From Microdochium bolleyi (Eukaryota > Ascomycota > Sordariomycetes > Xylariales > Microdochiaceae), in NCBI GenBank assembly GCA_001566295.1, contig KQ964276.1, positions 57,024 through 121,023 of the forward strand: a stretch of 64,000 nt of DNA, written 5' to 3'. Each line of letters begins with the position of its first letter. The first letter of the stretch is position 1. The position numbers and the translations under genes were made by a program. The notes beneath the pieces are model-generated. The model worked only from the letters and a program-made list of their open reading frames with translations, was not told where the DNA came from and did no database searches. Shown one piece after another: positions 1-9,962 of this stretch.

Positions 1-697
1 GGGGGGGGGGGGGGGGGGGATGGTCATGGGTGTCCGAGTGGGCTGGCGGAGGACATTCCGGGACAGGGGCAGATCCCAGAATGCAGCGTCACATCACATC
101 ACATCACATCACATCACGTCACGTCGCACAACGCAATGGGAGCCATGCAAGCACGACACCAGATGCTGATACGCACAAAGCTCGCCCTTGCGCGCCAGGA
201 TACCAAGAGTGTGATATGTATGTACCCTATGTATATCTATTATGTGTGTGTTATGCATGCGCGCTATGAATGAACAAAAAAAAAAGCATAATCCTGTTAT
301 GTGCATCGACCAACTGATCCAGCTGGCCGTAGGGTACGGGCAATATTCAGAGAAGGGGAGGAAAGATCGTTTGGCATCGCTTCCCACAGACCAAAACAAC
401 CGAAGACCGAGCATCTTCTCAGGCAGCACATGTGTGAAGAAAAAAATTGCTGGAGAGAGGGGCGCTGGCAAGAAAGCACTGCGCGCGCTGGCTTGCCCCT
501 CCACGCCCGGCCCCTCTAGTCTTCACGCAGCCTGCTTGCCTGCTTGCTTGCTGCTGCTGGCATGTGAGTGCACGGGTACTCCCTGGATGCCAGAGGACGG
601 GGAGGGCGCGCGGCCAAGGTGCGCAGCCTGCCATGACAGGACATCGCAGATGGCCTCACCGTGCGGTCCAGTCCAGTCCAGCCCGGCGTACTGGGAT
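1..697. other. Window edge, poly-G run and ACATC pentamer repeat; no gene
   Basis: The window opens with 19 consecutive G. Positions 91-125 are a pentamer array: five ACATC units followed by two ACGTC units. The rest is 3' flank of the GH43 gene, with low-complexity TATG/GTGT stretches around 215-255. Open frames here show no recognisable domain and no splice signals. Confidence 0.6.
91..125. repeat. (ACATC)5(ACGTC)2 pentanucleotide tandem repeat
   Basis: Seven contiguous 5-bp units. The first five read ACATC and the last two ACGTC, a G-to-A difference at the same position in each unit. A GCGTC unit precedes the array at 86-90. Confidence 0.9.
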
Positions 698-2351
698 CTA
701 GACGACCCGCGGCCACCCTTGGTCGCTAAAGTCGAGCTTGTTCCAGCCAAACTTGTACCCCTTGTCCGTTTCGCTGACTCGGTTCGTCGTGAGGTTGAAG
801 GTGACTGCGTTGAAACGGGAACGTTAGCAAACAAATGTTTTTGGTGAGCCTGGGTGTGACAATCTACTGGGCATGCAAGCCCGTCCCTTGCAACCACGTG
901 GAGAGACCACAAAAAAAAAACAGGCAAAAAAACTCACCATAGTGATAATACAGCACCGGCCCCTCCACCTCATCGTCCACCACCCCCTGCCCGCCCGGCG
1001 CAAACACCTCGTCGTGGCTAGCCAGCACCAGCGTCCCACCGCTCTGGGTCAGGCAGCTGCGCCCTTTCCGGTCAACGTAGTCGCCCCGGGGCGTGCGCGA
1101 GCGGCACACCATGACGCGGTACGCCTGGTCGTAGGGGAACCAGGAGATCTTGGTGTCGTTGGTCGTCGTGGCACCGCCCGAGACGGTGTATGTCGTGGTG
1201 ACGACCGATGGCGGGGGCTGCGCGGGGGAGGTGTGGTTGTGGTGAGGGCCCGCGGTGGTGGTGTTGTGGTGCACCGTCGCGATGGGGCAGCAGTGGCCCG
1301 AGGAGAAGAAGAGGTAGTACCACCCTTCGCCCTTACCACTGCCGCTGCTACCGCTATTGCTGTCGTCGGCGCGGTAGTACATGTATGTTCCCTCGGTCGC
1401 GTCGATCTTGTTGGTCTCGTTGCGCGAGAGGTGCGTCATGGCGCCCATCGCCTTGTCCGCCAGCTTGACGGGGAAGTCGGCGTCGAGCGGGATCTGGTAC
1501 AAGCCCGTCTGGTAGCTGCCGAAGCTGAGCAGGTTCTGGGCCCTGGACGCGGGACTGCCCGCGGGGGCCGACTTGTTGCGCCCCGCGGGGATGCGCAGCA
1601 GCGCGGCGTCGAGGATGTTGTATTTCGCGGCCCAGTCGATCTCGAGGCGGCCGACCTCGCGCCAGCTGCCGGGCTCGAGGGTGCTGGATGTCCGGGCGAT
1701 GATGCTGGCGTCGTGCCAGTTGAACTGGGCCTCTGGGTTGGTGACGCCCGCGGAGAGCGAGTAGTTGTACGCGTGGCTGTTGTGGAACATGATGTAGGTG
1801 GTGTCGTTCCAGCGGTGGACGTCCGGGGCGCCGGCCTGGATGCCCTTGGGCACCATGGATTCCTGGAGCTTGGTCCAGGGCCCCGCGAGAGAGGAAGGGG
1901 AGGTCCAGACATAGCCGGAGCCGCCGCCAGTGGTGTAGAGGAAGAGCTTGCCGTCGGAGGCGCGGCGGACGAGGGTCGGGTCGAGGGTGGTCCAGTTTGC
2001 GTTGTTGGGGATGGTGCCGGTGATGGGGTGCGGGTTGGGGTGTGTCCCGCGGGGAGGGGCGGTGGTGAGGGGGCCGTCGACGGGGCCCGAGTTGTCGTCG
2101 GGAGAGCTGGGGTTGGAAGTGGAGGTGGAGGAAGAGGAGGCGTTGTGCCGGCCGATGGTGAGGCCGAGGGCGAGGCCCAGGACCAGACCGAGAGTGACGA
2201 GACCCGCGAGGACGGCGAGCAGGATGCGCTTGCGGCGGGTGAGGGAGGTGCCGGCCGGCCGCTTCTTCTCGTCAGCGGGCTGTGGTTCTTGGGACGAGCT
2301 GGCGGAGGCCCGGTCGGAGACGACCCCGGCGGGGTGTGACGGCAGACCCAT
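698..2351 (-). CDS. Membrane-anchored glycoside hydrolase family 43 (arabinanase/arabinofuranosidase-like)
   Basis: Two exons, complement of 698-804 and 938-2351, give 506 aa. The intron (805-937) has a GTGAGT donor and a CAG acceptor and restores a GH43-like end (KFGWNKLDF...WPRVV) lost if translation reads into the intron. The start at 2351 is preferred; an in-frame ATG at 2432 is possible. The order is a cytoplasmic tail of about 40 residues ending in TRRKR, one strong membrane segment (about 42-65, ILLAVLAGLVTLGLVLGLAL), a Ser/Thr/Pro linker, then a five-bladed GH43 domain. Visible GH43 landmarks are DPTLVR (general-base Asp), GAPDVHRW, ILDAALLRI and IDATEGTY (probable acid Glu). The family cleaves alpha-arabinose linkages in plant arabinan. 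The type II anchor, instead of a signal peptide, suggests a wall- or membrane-tethered enzyme. The exact specificity cannot be read from the sequence. Confidence 0.85.
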
Positions 2352-3022
2352 GGTGGTGAGCAGTGCCCCTACCGAAGGGAGAGTAATGTTGAGGCTGTAG
2401 TGGGCGCCTCGGAGTGGCGCTTGTCGTCCCAAACCTACCGCGACCGCATGGTAATGGGGGTAGTGTCGCTGTCGCTGGTGTCGTCGGCGGGAACGTGGTG
2501 GAGGGTTAGGGCCTGGAGTGGATGGCTGCCTTGTGTGTCACGCTGAGTTGTGCAGCTACTGCCAGGCCGCGTGGGTGCCGTCTTGGCAGCGAGAAAGGGC
2601 CATAATCATTGTTGCTGTGGGTGGCTGCAAAGGAGGAAGTGAGGCAGAGGGTGAGATGTGCGCACATCGGCGGGAGATGAGGAGGTGCAAGAGGCCGCGA
2701 ATCACGGGGCCGAGAGCCGGGGCCGGGCTTGGCAGGAAATTGGGGGAGGGCCCACGCCTGGAGGCAGGGTCCAGGCCCTGCAGGCCACCTGGGCATCCAT
2801 CGATCCATTCCGGGCCAAGCTCAGGGGCCTTGCGGGGGCTGCCCTCTGCTCTAGGCCGCTCCGGGCTAGCCCAGCTGACGACGACACCTCAAGGTTCAGG
2901 CCGCCTCAGGCCGCCAGAGAGAGAGAAAGCTGAAAACTGCACAAGAAGGACGCGCTAGATTCGTCAGCGCCGACTTACCCCAAGCTATTTACAGGCTCTT
3001 GTTGCCCTCCCGCCACGTTCGT
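2352..3022. other. Intergenic: GH43 5' region
   Basis: Upstream region of the GH43 gene and 3' flank of the gene ending at 3023. It is GC-rich and holds no supported gene. Confidence 0.5.
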
Positions 3023-4843
3023 TCATGCCCTCCACACTGCGTACCACCCCCCGAGGCCGAATAAAACGAACATAAATCCGGCACAGATGACGCACAAGAC
3101 CAACTTGTACTGGGACAATAGAGTCACCGCCACCCTCGAGCCAGCTGCACGCGATACCGGCTGTTGATGATAACGCGGCAGTAGACACGTCGCCGTCGGC
3201 AGCGGCCGCGGTCGTGTACATGGACGACAAGTGGAAATAATCTGTGCGGCCGAGGGAGCCGTTTGTCCAGGTCGCGGGCGTATCACCACTGCGCCGGAGC
3301 CGCTCAGCTGGCCATTGGTGTGCTCGCCGCCGTCATGGCCCCTCAGAAGGGGCGTGGCCTCGACGGCAGGGTCGATCTTGTGCCTGGTTGACCGCCGCGG
3401 CTGGAGCGCGGGCGGCAGGCGAGTGCTCCGCGTTGTGCGTTCTGCGCTCCGGGATACTTCGTCGGCTTCCCGTTGCGGTGGGGTTGTCTGTGCCTCAATG
3501 GGGGATGGTGGTGCTGTCTGAGTGACATCCTTGGCCACGAGGTCACAGTCATGCGGTGATGTAGTTGCGGGATTGCTGATCTGTGGTTCTTGCTCGCCAC
3601 AGACCTCGAGGCGAGGAAGAGCCTCTTCTCCACAGGAGGAGGACGGCGTCGCATCAGGAGGCACGTGCTGTGCTGGTCGTGATTCCGCCTTGACATGATC
3701 AGGTGGGCCCGCGACAGTCAGGATCGGGAGCGACGGCGGTTGCTGTACTGGCATCAGTTGTGGTGTGTCTGGCATACGTGCTGGTGTCCCACGTGCTGGC
3801 ATGTCCTCTGCCATGGTGAGTTCGGACGGCTGTTCTTTCGGGGCTGACTCTTGTGTCGGCGGCTCTTCTGCCGTAGTGTTACCGGCTGGTGGTTCATGCG
3901 TTGATGGCTGCTGCGGCAGCATTTCGTCTTCCCGCAGTGTTTGCCCCGGTGCAAGGTTCAGTGTCGAAAGTGTTGAGACCTCCCCAGAGACTTTCTCCCC
4001 AGACTTGCAGACCCCCGGGCCGATCTTCCACGAGGTCGAACAACGGCAGGGTCCGCCCGTGAGCCCGATTTCATCAGATCCTGACATCCCTCTGCTGCCT
4101 CCCTGACCTCCTCCCCAGGATCCGGTATTATCCCAACACAGAGAGCGGCGTTGAACCCAGCGATATAATCCACGTAGTTGAGCAGCTTTCCGTACGACGC
4201 CCGCAAGAGATACGGACACGGACGGTTCCCCCTCCCCGGGCGCGGCCGGTGATAGTCCCGCAGCGCGGCTAGCTCGATGCTGCGCACGAACTCAGTGCTG
4301 ACGTAGCTCTTCTTGCTGAGCGAGTCCCCGGTGCTGGACAGCTTGAGCAGGATCCCGTTGTCCGGGTGCCGCGCGGCGGGCCAGATGGGGAGATAGCACC
4401 GTCTCACGTCCGGGCTGTTTGGGAAGCGGGTGATCAGGTTGGTCTCGCTCAGAGAGGTCAGCTATTTTCGTGGCGTCCGGTTTTACGAGTCAACTGGCTG
4501 AGTGCTGAGCGAGGTGAAAAACAAAAAAGGGGAGGGCGGTAAAAGGCCAGTGACGCACGAGCAAGAAGTCGACTCTTCCACGTGGAGCCTGTGGTGATAG
4601 GATGACGACAGGGTGATCGTACACGCCGCGGTCGAACCCGAGCTCGGCTGTCCTGGGCGGCAGCCACATGATGAGGCCAGCTAACTCGGAGTGCTGTGCC
4701 TCTTTATACGTGTATGTGGACGATGGCGACGAGGTGTCGCTGCTGTGGCGAAGGCGGTGATGCTGGACCACGTCGGGCAAGTGTGGTGCAAAGAGGCCAT
4801 GGAGTCGACGGAAGTCGACGGATGGCAAGGTGATGCTGTTCAA
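3023..4843 (-). CDS. Pezizomycotina-specific family protein with C-terminal membrane segment (tentative model)
   Basis: Exon 1 (complement 4559-4843) and exon 2 (starting 4461) join through a 97-bp intron with donor GTGCGT and acceptor ATAG. The joined region reads as a widespread filamentous-ascomycete family that I recognise by pattern but cannot assign a function: DHPVVILSPQ, VDFLLLTSL, RRCYLPIWP, HPDNGILLKL, LSKKSYVSTE. A second intron is needed to reach the next open frame. The best in-frame choice is 4103-4173 (weak donor GTGGAT, acceptor GGTCAG), giving a third exon 3023-4102 and about 550 aa. That exon is Pro/Ser/Thr-rich and disordered, and ends in a hydrophobic stretch, LVLCVICAGFMFVLFGLGG, consistent with tail anchoring. 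The start ATG at 4843 and the second intron are uncertain. Confidence 0.5.
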
Positions 4844-6010
4844 TGCAACGGACCTCTGTAAGGTAAGGTGTCCAGATGGAGGACGGGTGTAACTCTGGCA
4901 CGCTCCGAATGTCGTGGTCCGAGGTGCGAGAAGAGCACATGGGACGTGATAGGGCTGTGCAGCTTTCTCGGACGTACGTGTGATAGGCGCGCTGGATAAT
5001 CAGTATCTACCTTCAGGTCTCTTTACACCTTTGGCAGTGGGGTGCTCATGATACGAATGCCATCCAACATCTGCCTGCTCAAGACAGACACACGGGGCAC
5101 CACCTACATTCCAGTAATCAGTCTACTGGCATGAAACATATCTCTATGAGTGAGCCCGCGTCGAGCACGGTGAATCTTTGCGACGAAGAATAATGCCGAG
5201 TGGTATTTACTACTCAACTACTCATGCTACGGGCTGGGCCGAGGGCTGTCAAATCTCTATCCCTGGCCCTCGTGGTATAATCAGGGTTTTGCTTGTGTTA
5301 TATGGAAGGCCACCGGTGCCCCTTCCGCGTAGAAGCAAATCCGAGACTAATGCTCAGTTTCGGTCCAAAGACTTCTATGCTGCCCGTGGAGCGTGCTCGC
5401 ATTCTATCCGGAGCTGCCAAGAGCACCAAGAACGTGCCATGGCTGGGAACGGGGTCGCCGGATCCTGAAACCCGGTTCTCAGTCTGAAGTGTCAAGGAGT
5501 GAGCAGTGGTAGGTGACTGTTCCGTGGTGTTTTTCTGTGAATATTGTGTGCTCATTCATTCCCATGGACTACACGAAGCATAACCCGGAATCGCTCGCCG
5601 AGGTTCTCTCCTATCGTCCTGTTCATCTGCTGGAATACTCACTGAGCACACTGCGGAAGAACAAATGCTTCACAGCACCACTTTCTCGGCCTGGAGACAG
5701 CCTGCCCAGTCCTGGGCGCACGGCTTGGCGACCCAGGCAAGAGTGGGTGATTCTTGTGGGACGGCGCACATATAAGAGGTGAGCGTACATTTGACCGCAC
5801 GAGGTCTTTAAGCTCCTGGCACTTGATCGACTGCCGGACTGCATACCCTTTTCCACCAAGACTCAGAGTACTCAATATCGCCACATCAGGACTGGAACAA
5901 TAAACATTATCCGAGCCGAGCTGCAACTACCACCCTATCGAGGTTCACAATACATACGCCATTGACCTTTGCGTACACAATTCTCATCGTACACTTTGGT
6001 GAATCCAACC
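4844..6010. other. Intergenic, 1.2 kb; promoter of the first Cys-rich paralog
   Basis: No supported gene. A TATA-like TATAAG lies at 5771-5776, about 240 bp before the ATG at 6011. Open frames on both strands lack domains. Confidence 0.5.
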
Positions 6011-6487
6011 ATGAATAGCACCAACGGCACAAGCACACGGTGCCCAGAGCCACTGACCTTCGCCGACCTGCCGACCCTGTCGCTCCCCAGCGAGCCGGAA
6101 TTCATCATGGTCGGCCATGGCGGCGCCAATCAGACATCCAGCCAGGACGCGGCCTTCACGGCGTGCTGCAGCCCCGGCGAGGCCCGGCCCGTCAGCAGCG
6201 AGCGCTGGCCCGGCTGCTACCTGTGGTGCGCGCCGCCGCAGCGGTTCTTCGACGCCGAGCCCGCATACGAAGGGCTCAGCGCCGCGGGCGTGGCCGTCCA
6301 CGCGTTCGAGAAGTGTGTCCGCGACAGCTACAATGGCACGGGACCGGCGGGCAGGACGGTGGCCCGGTGGCCGAGCAGTGCAGCAAGGTCCCTGGCGTGG
6401 GGCGACGGTGCTGCGGGCGGCGGACTGAGGAGGACTGTCTTCATGACGTGGGCGGTGGCCGTGGCACTTGTGATGGTAGGATGTTAA
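6011..6487 (+). CDS. Small Cys-rich protein, tandem paralog A (unknown function)
   Basis: Single exon, 158 aa. The start at 6011 is preferred over an upstream in-frame ATG at 5969 because it lines up with the start of the neighbouring paralog. Shared features are an N-terminal Cys, FTACCSP, CYLWCAPPQRFFD and AFEKCVRDSYNGTG, which is a six-cysteine pattern, plus N-glycosylation-type sequons. There is no N-terminal signal peptide, but the C-terminus is hydrophobic (TVFMTWAVAVALVMVG), like a GPI-signal or tail anchor. The protein at 6949-7398 has the same architecture and the two genes lie head to tail, so this is a local duplication. I do not recognise a named family. Confidence 0.65.
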   Translation: MNSTNGTSTRCPEPLTFADLPTLSLPSEPEFIMVGHGGANQTSSQDAAFTACCSPGEARPVSSERWPGCYLWCAPPQRFFDAEPAYEGLSAAGVAVHAFEKCVRDSYNGTGPAGRTVARWPSSAARSLAWGDGAAGGGLRRTVFMTWAVAVALVMVGC

Positions 6488-6948
6488 GGTCAGGTGTTAT
6501 TCTGCCCCCCTGGTCTTGCTTGGTGCCATGTCCACCATGAGGCCATCAGAGATGATGCTAGGCCATGTGAGCGTGCACGGACGGCCTTCGCACAATGGGG
6601 ATGGTTGTATCTATTCTGGAACGGACAGCTCCATTGGCACGGTCCCGATCCAGCCTGGCTGGCCTGGGTTCGGGACTTGGCGTCTTCTGTTGAATCCCGA
6701 GATGGGGTTTGATGATTTCTTCTTTGGCAAGGCCAGGTGACGACCGATGCAGCCGAGTACATATAGAGAGATGGTTGATTCGCAGTGCATGTCATCAAGA
6801 GCTGTTGCCATCTCCAAGGATCTAAAGTTCTGGGCATCACAATGGCCTTCTACACCTAGCATCCCAGGCTCCGGTACGACCTGCCCAAACACTCCAAGTC
6901 GACGCCTATACGCAATTACGTCCGCTATCTGTCTCGCCCTCCCGAACC
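6488..6948. other. Intergenic between the tandem paralogs
   Basis: Contains the probable promoter of paralog B. A TATA-like stretch (ACATATAGAGAG) near 6759-6770 resembles the ACATATAAGAG upstream of paralog A and may be part of the duplicated unit. Confidence 0.45.
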
Positions 6949-7398
6949 ATGGCCAACAACATCACAAACTCGACGTGTCCTGCCCCGTCCACATTCCCCG
7001 AGCTTGCCCTCCTCGCAGGTCTCCCGCCCGACGACGCCAACCTCGCCGTCACCCACGGCGCCAACGCGTTCGAAACCCGGCCCTTCACGACATGCTGCGC
7101 GCCCAGCAGACCGTGGGTCGTCAAAGGCAGCGCGTGCTATATATGGTGCGAGGTGCCGCAGCGGTACTTTGACAAGCCCCCTCCCACGGGCCAGAGCGCG
7201 GGGTTCGCCGTGGCCACGGCGTTTGACGCGTGTCTCAGGGACAACTATCCCGGCACGGGGGAGGTCGGCAAGGCCAGCCACCGGTGGAAGACCGGCTTTG
7301 GTTCTGCTGCCTCACGGGTCGGCGGTGGAGGCAGCGGCCTGCTCAAGAGTTTCTTCGCCGTGCGGGTGGCGGGTGCGGCTCTGAGACTCTTAGCATAA
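6949..7398 (+). CDS. Small Cys-rich protein, tandem paralog B (unknown function)
   Basis: Single exon, 149 aa. It shares with its upstream neighbour the pattern Cys near residue 9, TTCCAP, CYIWCEVPQRYFD and AFDACLRDNYPGTG, with all six cysteines conserved. The C-terminal segment (SFFAVRVAGAALRLLA) is less hydrophobic than in paralog A because of two arginines, so any membrane or GPI signal may be weakened here. No N-terminal signal peptide is visible. An unrecognised upstream exon encoding one cannot be excluded. Confidence 0.65.
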   Translation: MANNITNSTCPAPSTFPELALLAGLPPDDANLAVTHGANAFETRPFTTCCAPSRPWVVKGSACYIWCEVPQRYFDKPPPTGQSAGFAVATAFDACLRDNYPGTGEVGKASHRWKTGFGSAASRVGGGGSGLLKSFFAVRVAGAALRLLA

Positions 7399-7728
7399 TG
7401 GGAGAACTAAACAAACGCTGAGATGGCGCATCAATGTCCAGGCGAGAGGCATGCTGCATGAATGGACCAGCTGTAGCGGGGGAAACGCTGTCGAAGGGTC
7501 TCACTGCGCATATTATAGGGTACCTTCGAATTTTGTAGGGCAGATGGGAAGAGAGAGGCTCAAGTGAAGAAGATTCCCGAACGACTGCAGCTTTCAATGA
7601 TTTGTTCATTCAGGGCCTTTCTCCGTCAAACAAAAGATCTCTAATCGTTAACCTGCACGACTCGTGCTTTTGTGGACGAACGCCTCGTGGGGTTCCAAAA
7701 TCTCTCCGTCGACGGCCGACCAGGTCAT
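7399..7728. other. Convergent intergenic region
   Basis: Lies between the 3' ends of paralog B and the FAD monooxygenase gene. No feature is seen. Confidence 0.5.
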
Positions 7729-9116
7729 TCACAACCTCGCCTCACTCCGCTCGCCTGCTATCGCTTTGGAAAAAGCAGCCTCGACATCATGCTCGTGTAT
7801 CCACGTCAAATCCCGCCTGTTCCTCATCTGCTCCCTCAACTCCTCGTCCGTCTGCCTCGTCTTGATCTGGTCCACGAGGAACTGGTTCCGGTCCTGCACC
7901 GTCTTCTGTACCTTGTCCGTGTGCGGCTTGCGCGTGCGCTCGTAGAGACCGAGGACCTCGGCCACGCCCGCGTCGTCGAGGCGGACCCGCGAGGCGCCCG
8001 TCCGGGGGAAGTGGTACAGGACGGACTGCGCGAAGGCCCAGGCGTCGTTGATGGCGAGACTGCCGCCCGCGGCGAAGGCTCCGCCATGCGCGTGCGCCGC
8101 GTCGCCGGCCAGGGTGACGCGGCCGCTGCCGAGGATCCACGTCGGGAGCTCCCGCGCTGCCGTGTTGGGATAGCACTTGATGTGCGGCGTGGCATCGAGG
8201 ATCTGCCTGGTCAGGGGGCTCCAGTCCTTGTAGAGGGCGCGCAGCGCGGCGATGTCGGCGTCGCCGTCCCAGCCGGCTTCGAGGTACTGGTGGCCCGGAT
8301 CGTCCGGGTCGCACTGGTGAGCCGCCACGACGGCGAAGAGGTCTCTGGGCAAGGGCGAGACGAAGAGCGTGCGATCGGGGGCCCAGTAGTGGACGGCCTC
8401 GTCGGGGAGGTCGGGGATGTGCTCGAAATGGGACCGCGGCACGACGGTGCGGAAGAAGACGTGGCCTGTCCACCGCGCCGAGGACGTGGGTATGTAGGCC
8501 CGACGGACAGCGGAGTGGATGCCGTCGGCGCCGAGAACTATGTCCGCTTGCGCCGTTGATCCGTCCAGGAAGTTGATAGTCAGGCCCTGAGTCGACTGGT
8601 CCCTGTGTATCGATTTGAATGCTTTGCGAAGATGGAGACGGCCTGGCCGCACATGGTCGACCAGAACCTTTTGGAGATGTGGCCGGAAGAAGCGAGCACT
8701 GTGATGCCTGTACTCGACTGCCCCGTGGTGCACGTCGAACGAGACATCTTCATCCGTTTGATAGTGACTAGCGACAGGCGAAATATGTGTCAGCGTGCTG
8801 GACTAACACAACAAGCTATTTGCGGTGTTGCGAGGAAAGGGTTTATTTATTGAGCTTACCGATAAATCATAGAACGACCAGTGTGATTGCGGAATCCCAC
8901 CGTGTCCTGCAATGCCTCGCTGACACCCAGTTTGTCTAACAACTTCAGCCCATTTGGCCCCAGTGCGATGGTTGCGCCGACTTCACGGAGCTCAGTTGCG
9001 CGCTCATAGATCTGGACGTCGATATGCGGCTCGTCCTGCAGTGCGATGGCTGCCGTGAGGCCCGCGATTCCCGCACCGACAATGGCGATTCTGATGCGCT
9101 TCGTGGAGTCCGACAT
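7729..9116 (-). CDS. FAD-dependent monooxygenase, salicylate-hydroxylase-like
   Basis: Two exons, complement of 7729-8767 and 8860-9116, give 431 aa. The 92-bp intron has donor GTAAGC and acceptor CTAG. The N-terminus carries the Rossmann dinucleotide motif (IAIVGAGIAGLTAA) followed by YERA; then GADGIHSAVRRAY (the DG motif) and TLAGDAAHAHGGAFAAGG (FAD/NADH GD motif). The length and motif order are those of class A flavoprotein aromatic hydroxylases such as salicylate 1-monooxygenase. These use NAD(P)H and O2 to hydroxylate, often with decarboxylation, an aromatic acid. No signal peptide, so probably cytosolic. It is divergent from a Dal5-type permease with an 846-bp shared promoter, suggesting uptake and first-step catabolism of the same compound. 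The substrate is not determinable here. Confidence 0.85.
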
Positions 9117-9962
9117 TGTTTCCGTACCCAAATTTCACGCACAGTGATCTGAACAGCAGCTGGTTTGGGTGGCAACACGTCCAGCGACAACACATGCGAG
9201 ATATAAGCGCTTTTCCATGCATGTGCCGACAGCGATCGGACGGATGCCGGTCAGTGTCGTGCCATGAGCCAATCTGCAGGGTCCCGAAGTCGGCCGGACC
9301 CCGGAGCTGGAAAGCACGTCATTGACGCCGCTACTATCGCCATGTGGTTGCGTGACCAACCAACCTCTATCTATCAACCCCTGTAATCGGAGCATATCCC
9401 GACGGCATGGGCAGAGACCCGACGGATCGGATGCGCGGCATGAGCAACTGCCCGTCTCACAGCACCTAGCGCCGGCCGAGAACGATTGCCCCCTCCGAAG
9501 TTGCTGATGGATGGCATCATCGCGCCATCCGAAGCAGGACAGGGGCTGACAGTCGCCCCAACGTAGCGGCTGAAGGGCCCCGTTATCAGACATATATGGG
9601 GGCTCATGGTCGGATGCGCGATTGCGACTCGGCCCAGCTTACCATTGCCAAGATTCAGGCGGCCAGGCTATTGGGAGAATTCTCAGGCATAGACATGACA
9701 CCATCAGCAGCCGAGATATCGCCATGAGAGCAGTGGAGATGCCAATCGGCCTCTGCTGCAGAACATGGGAGCTGGGGAGCAGGGGACAGCTCGGAGGGCG
9801 TACGCACGTACATCCGAGCAGTCTGTATATAATGTATGCTGAAACCTTGACTTTCTTCATGGACCAATTAAGACATCGCGCCGCGACTTTGGATAATCCT
9901 GCGTCACCACACTTGAAGCATCACACGCCTGGCTGAGCACCGCTGCTTCTCCCGATTCTAGG
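9117..9962. promoter_or_regulatory. Divergent promoter of FAD monooxygenase and MFS permease
   Basis: TATA-like TATATAA at 9826-9832 serves the permease. A reverse-strand TATA (plus-strand GATATAAGCG around 9200-9209) lies about 85 bp before the monooxygenase start. The octamer CCCGACGG occurs twice, at 9398-9405 and 9418-9425, 20 bp apart (about two helical turns). Confidence 0.5.

Noticed and set aside
242..847. 201-codon plus-strand frame at the window start
   Set aside because: Overlaps the last GH43 exon antisense and contains low-complexity Cys/Arg/Leu-rich sequence.
873..2339. 488-codon open frame on the plus strand
   Set aside because: It is antisense to the GH43 gene, Gly/Val/Arg-biased, and has no domain; it is a GC-rich shadow frame.
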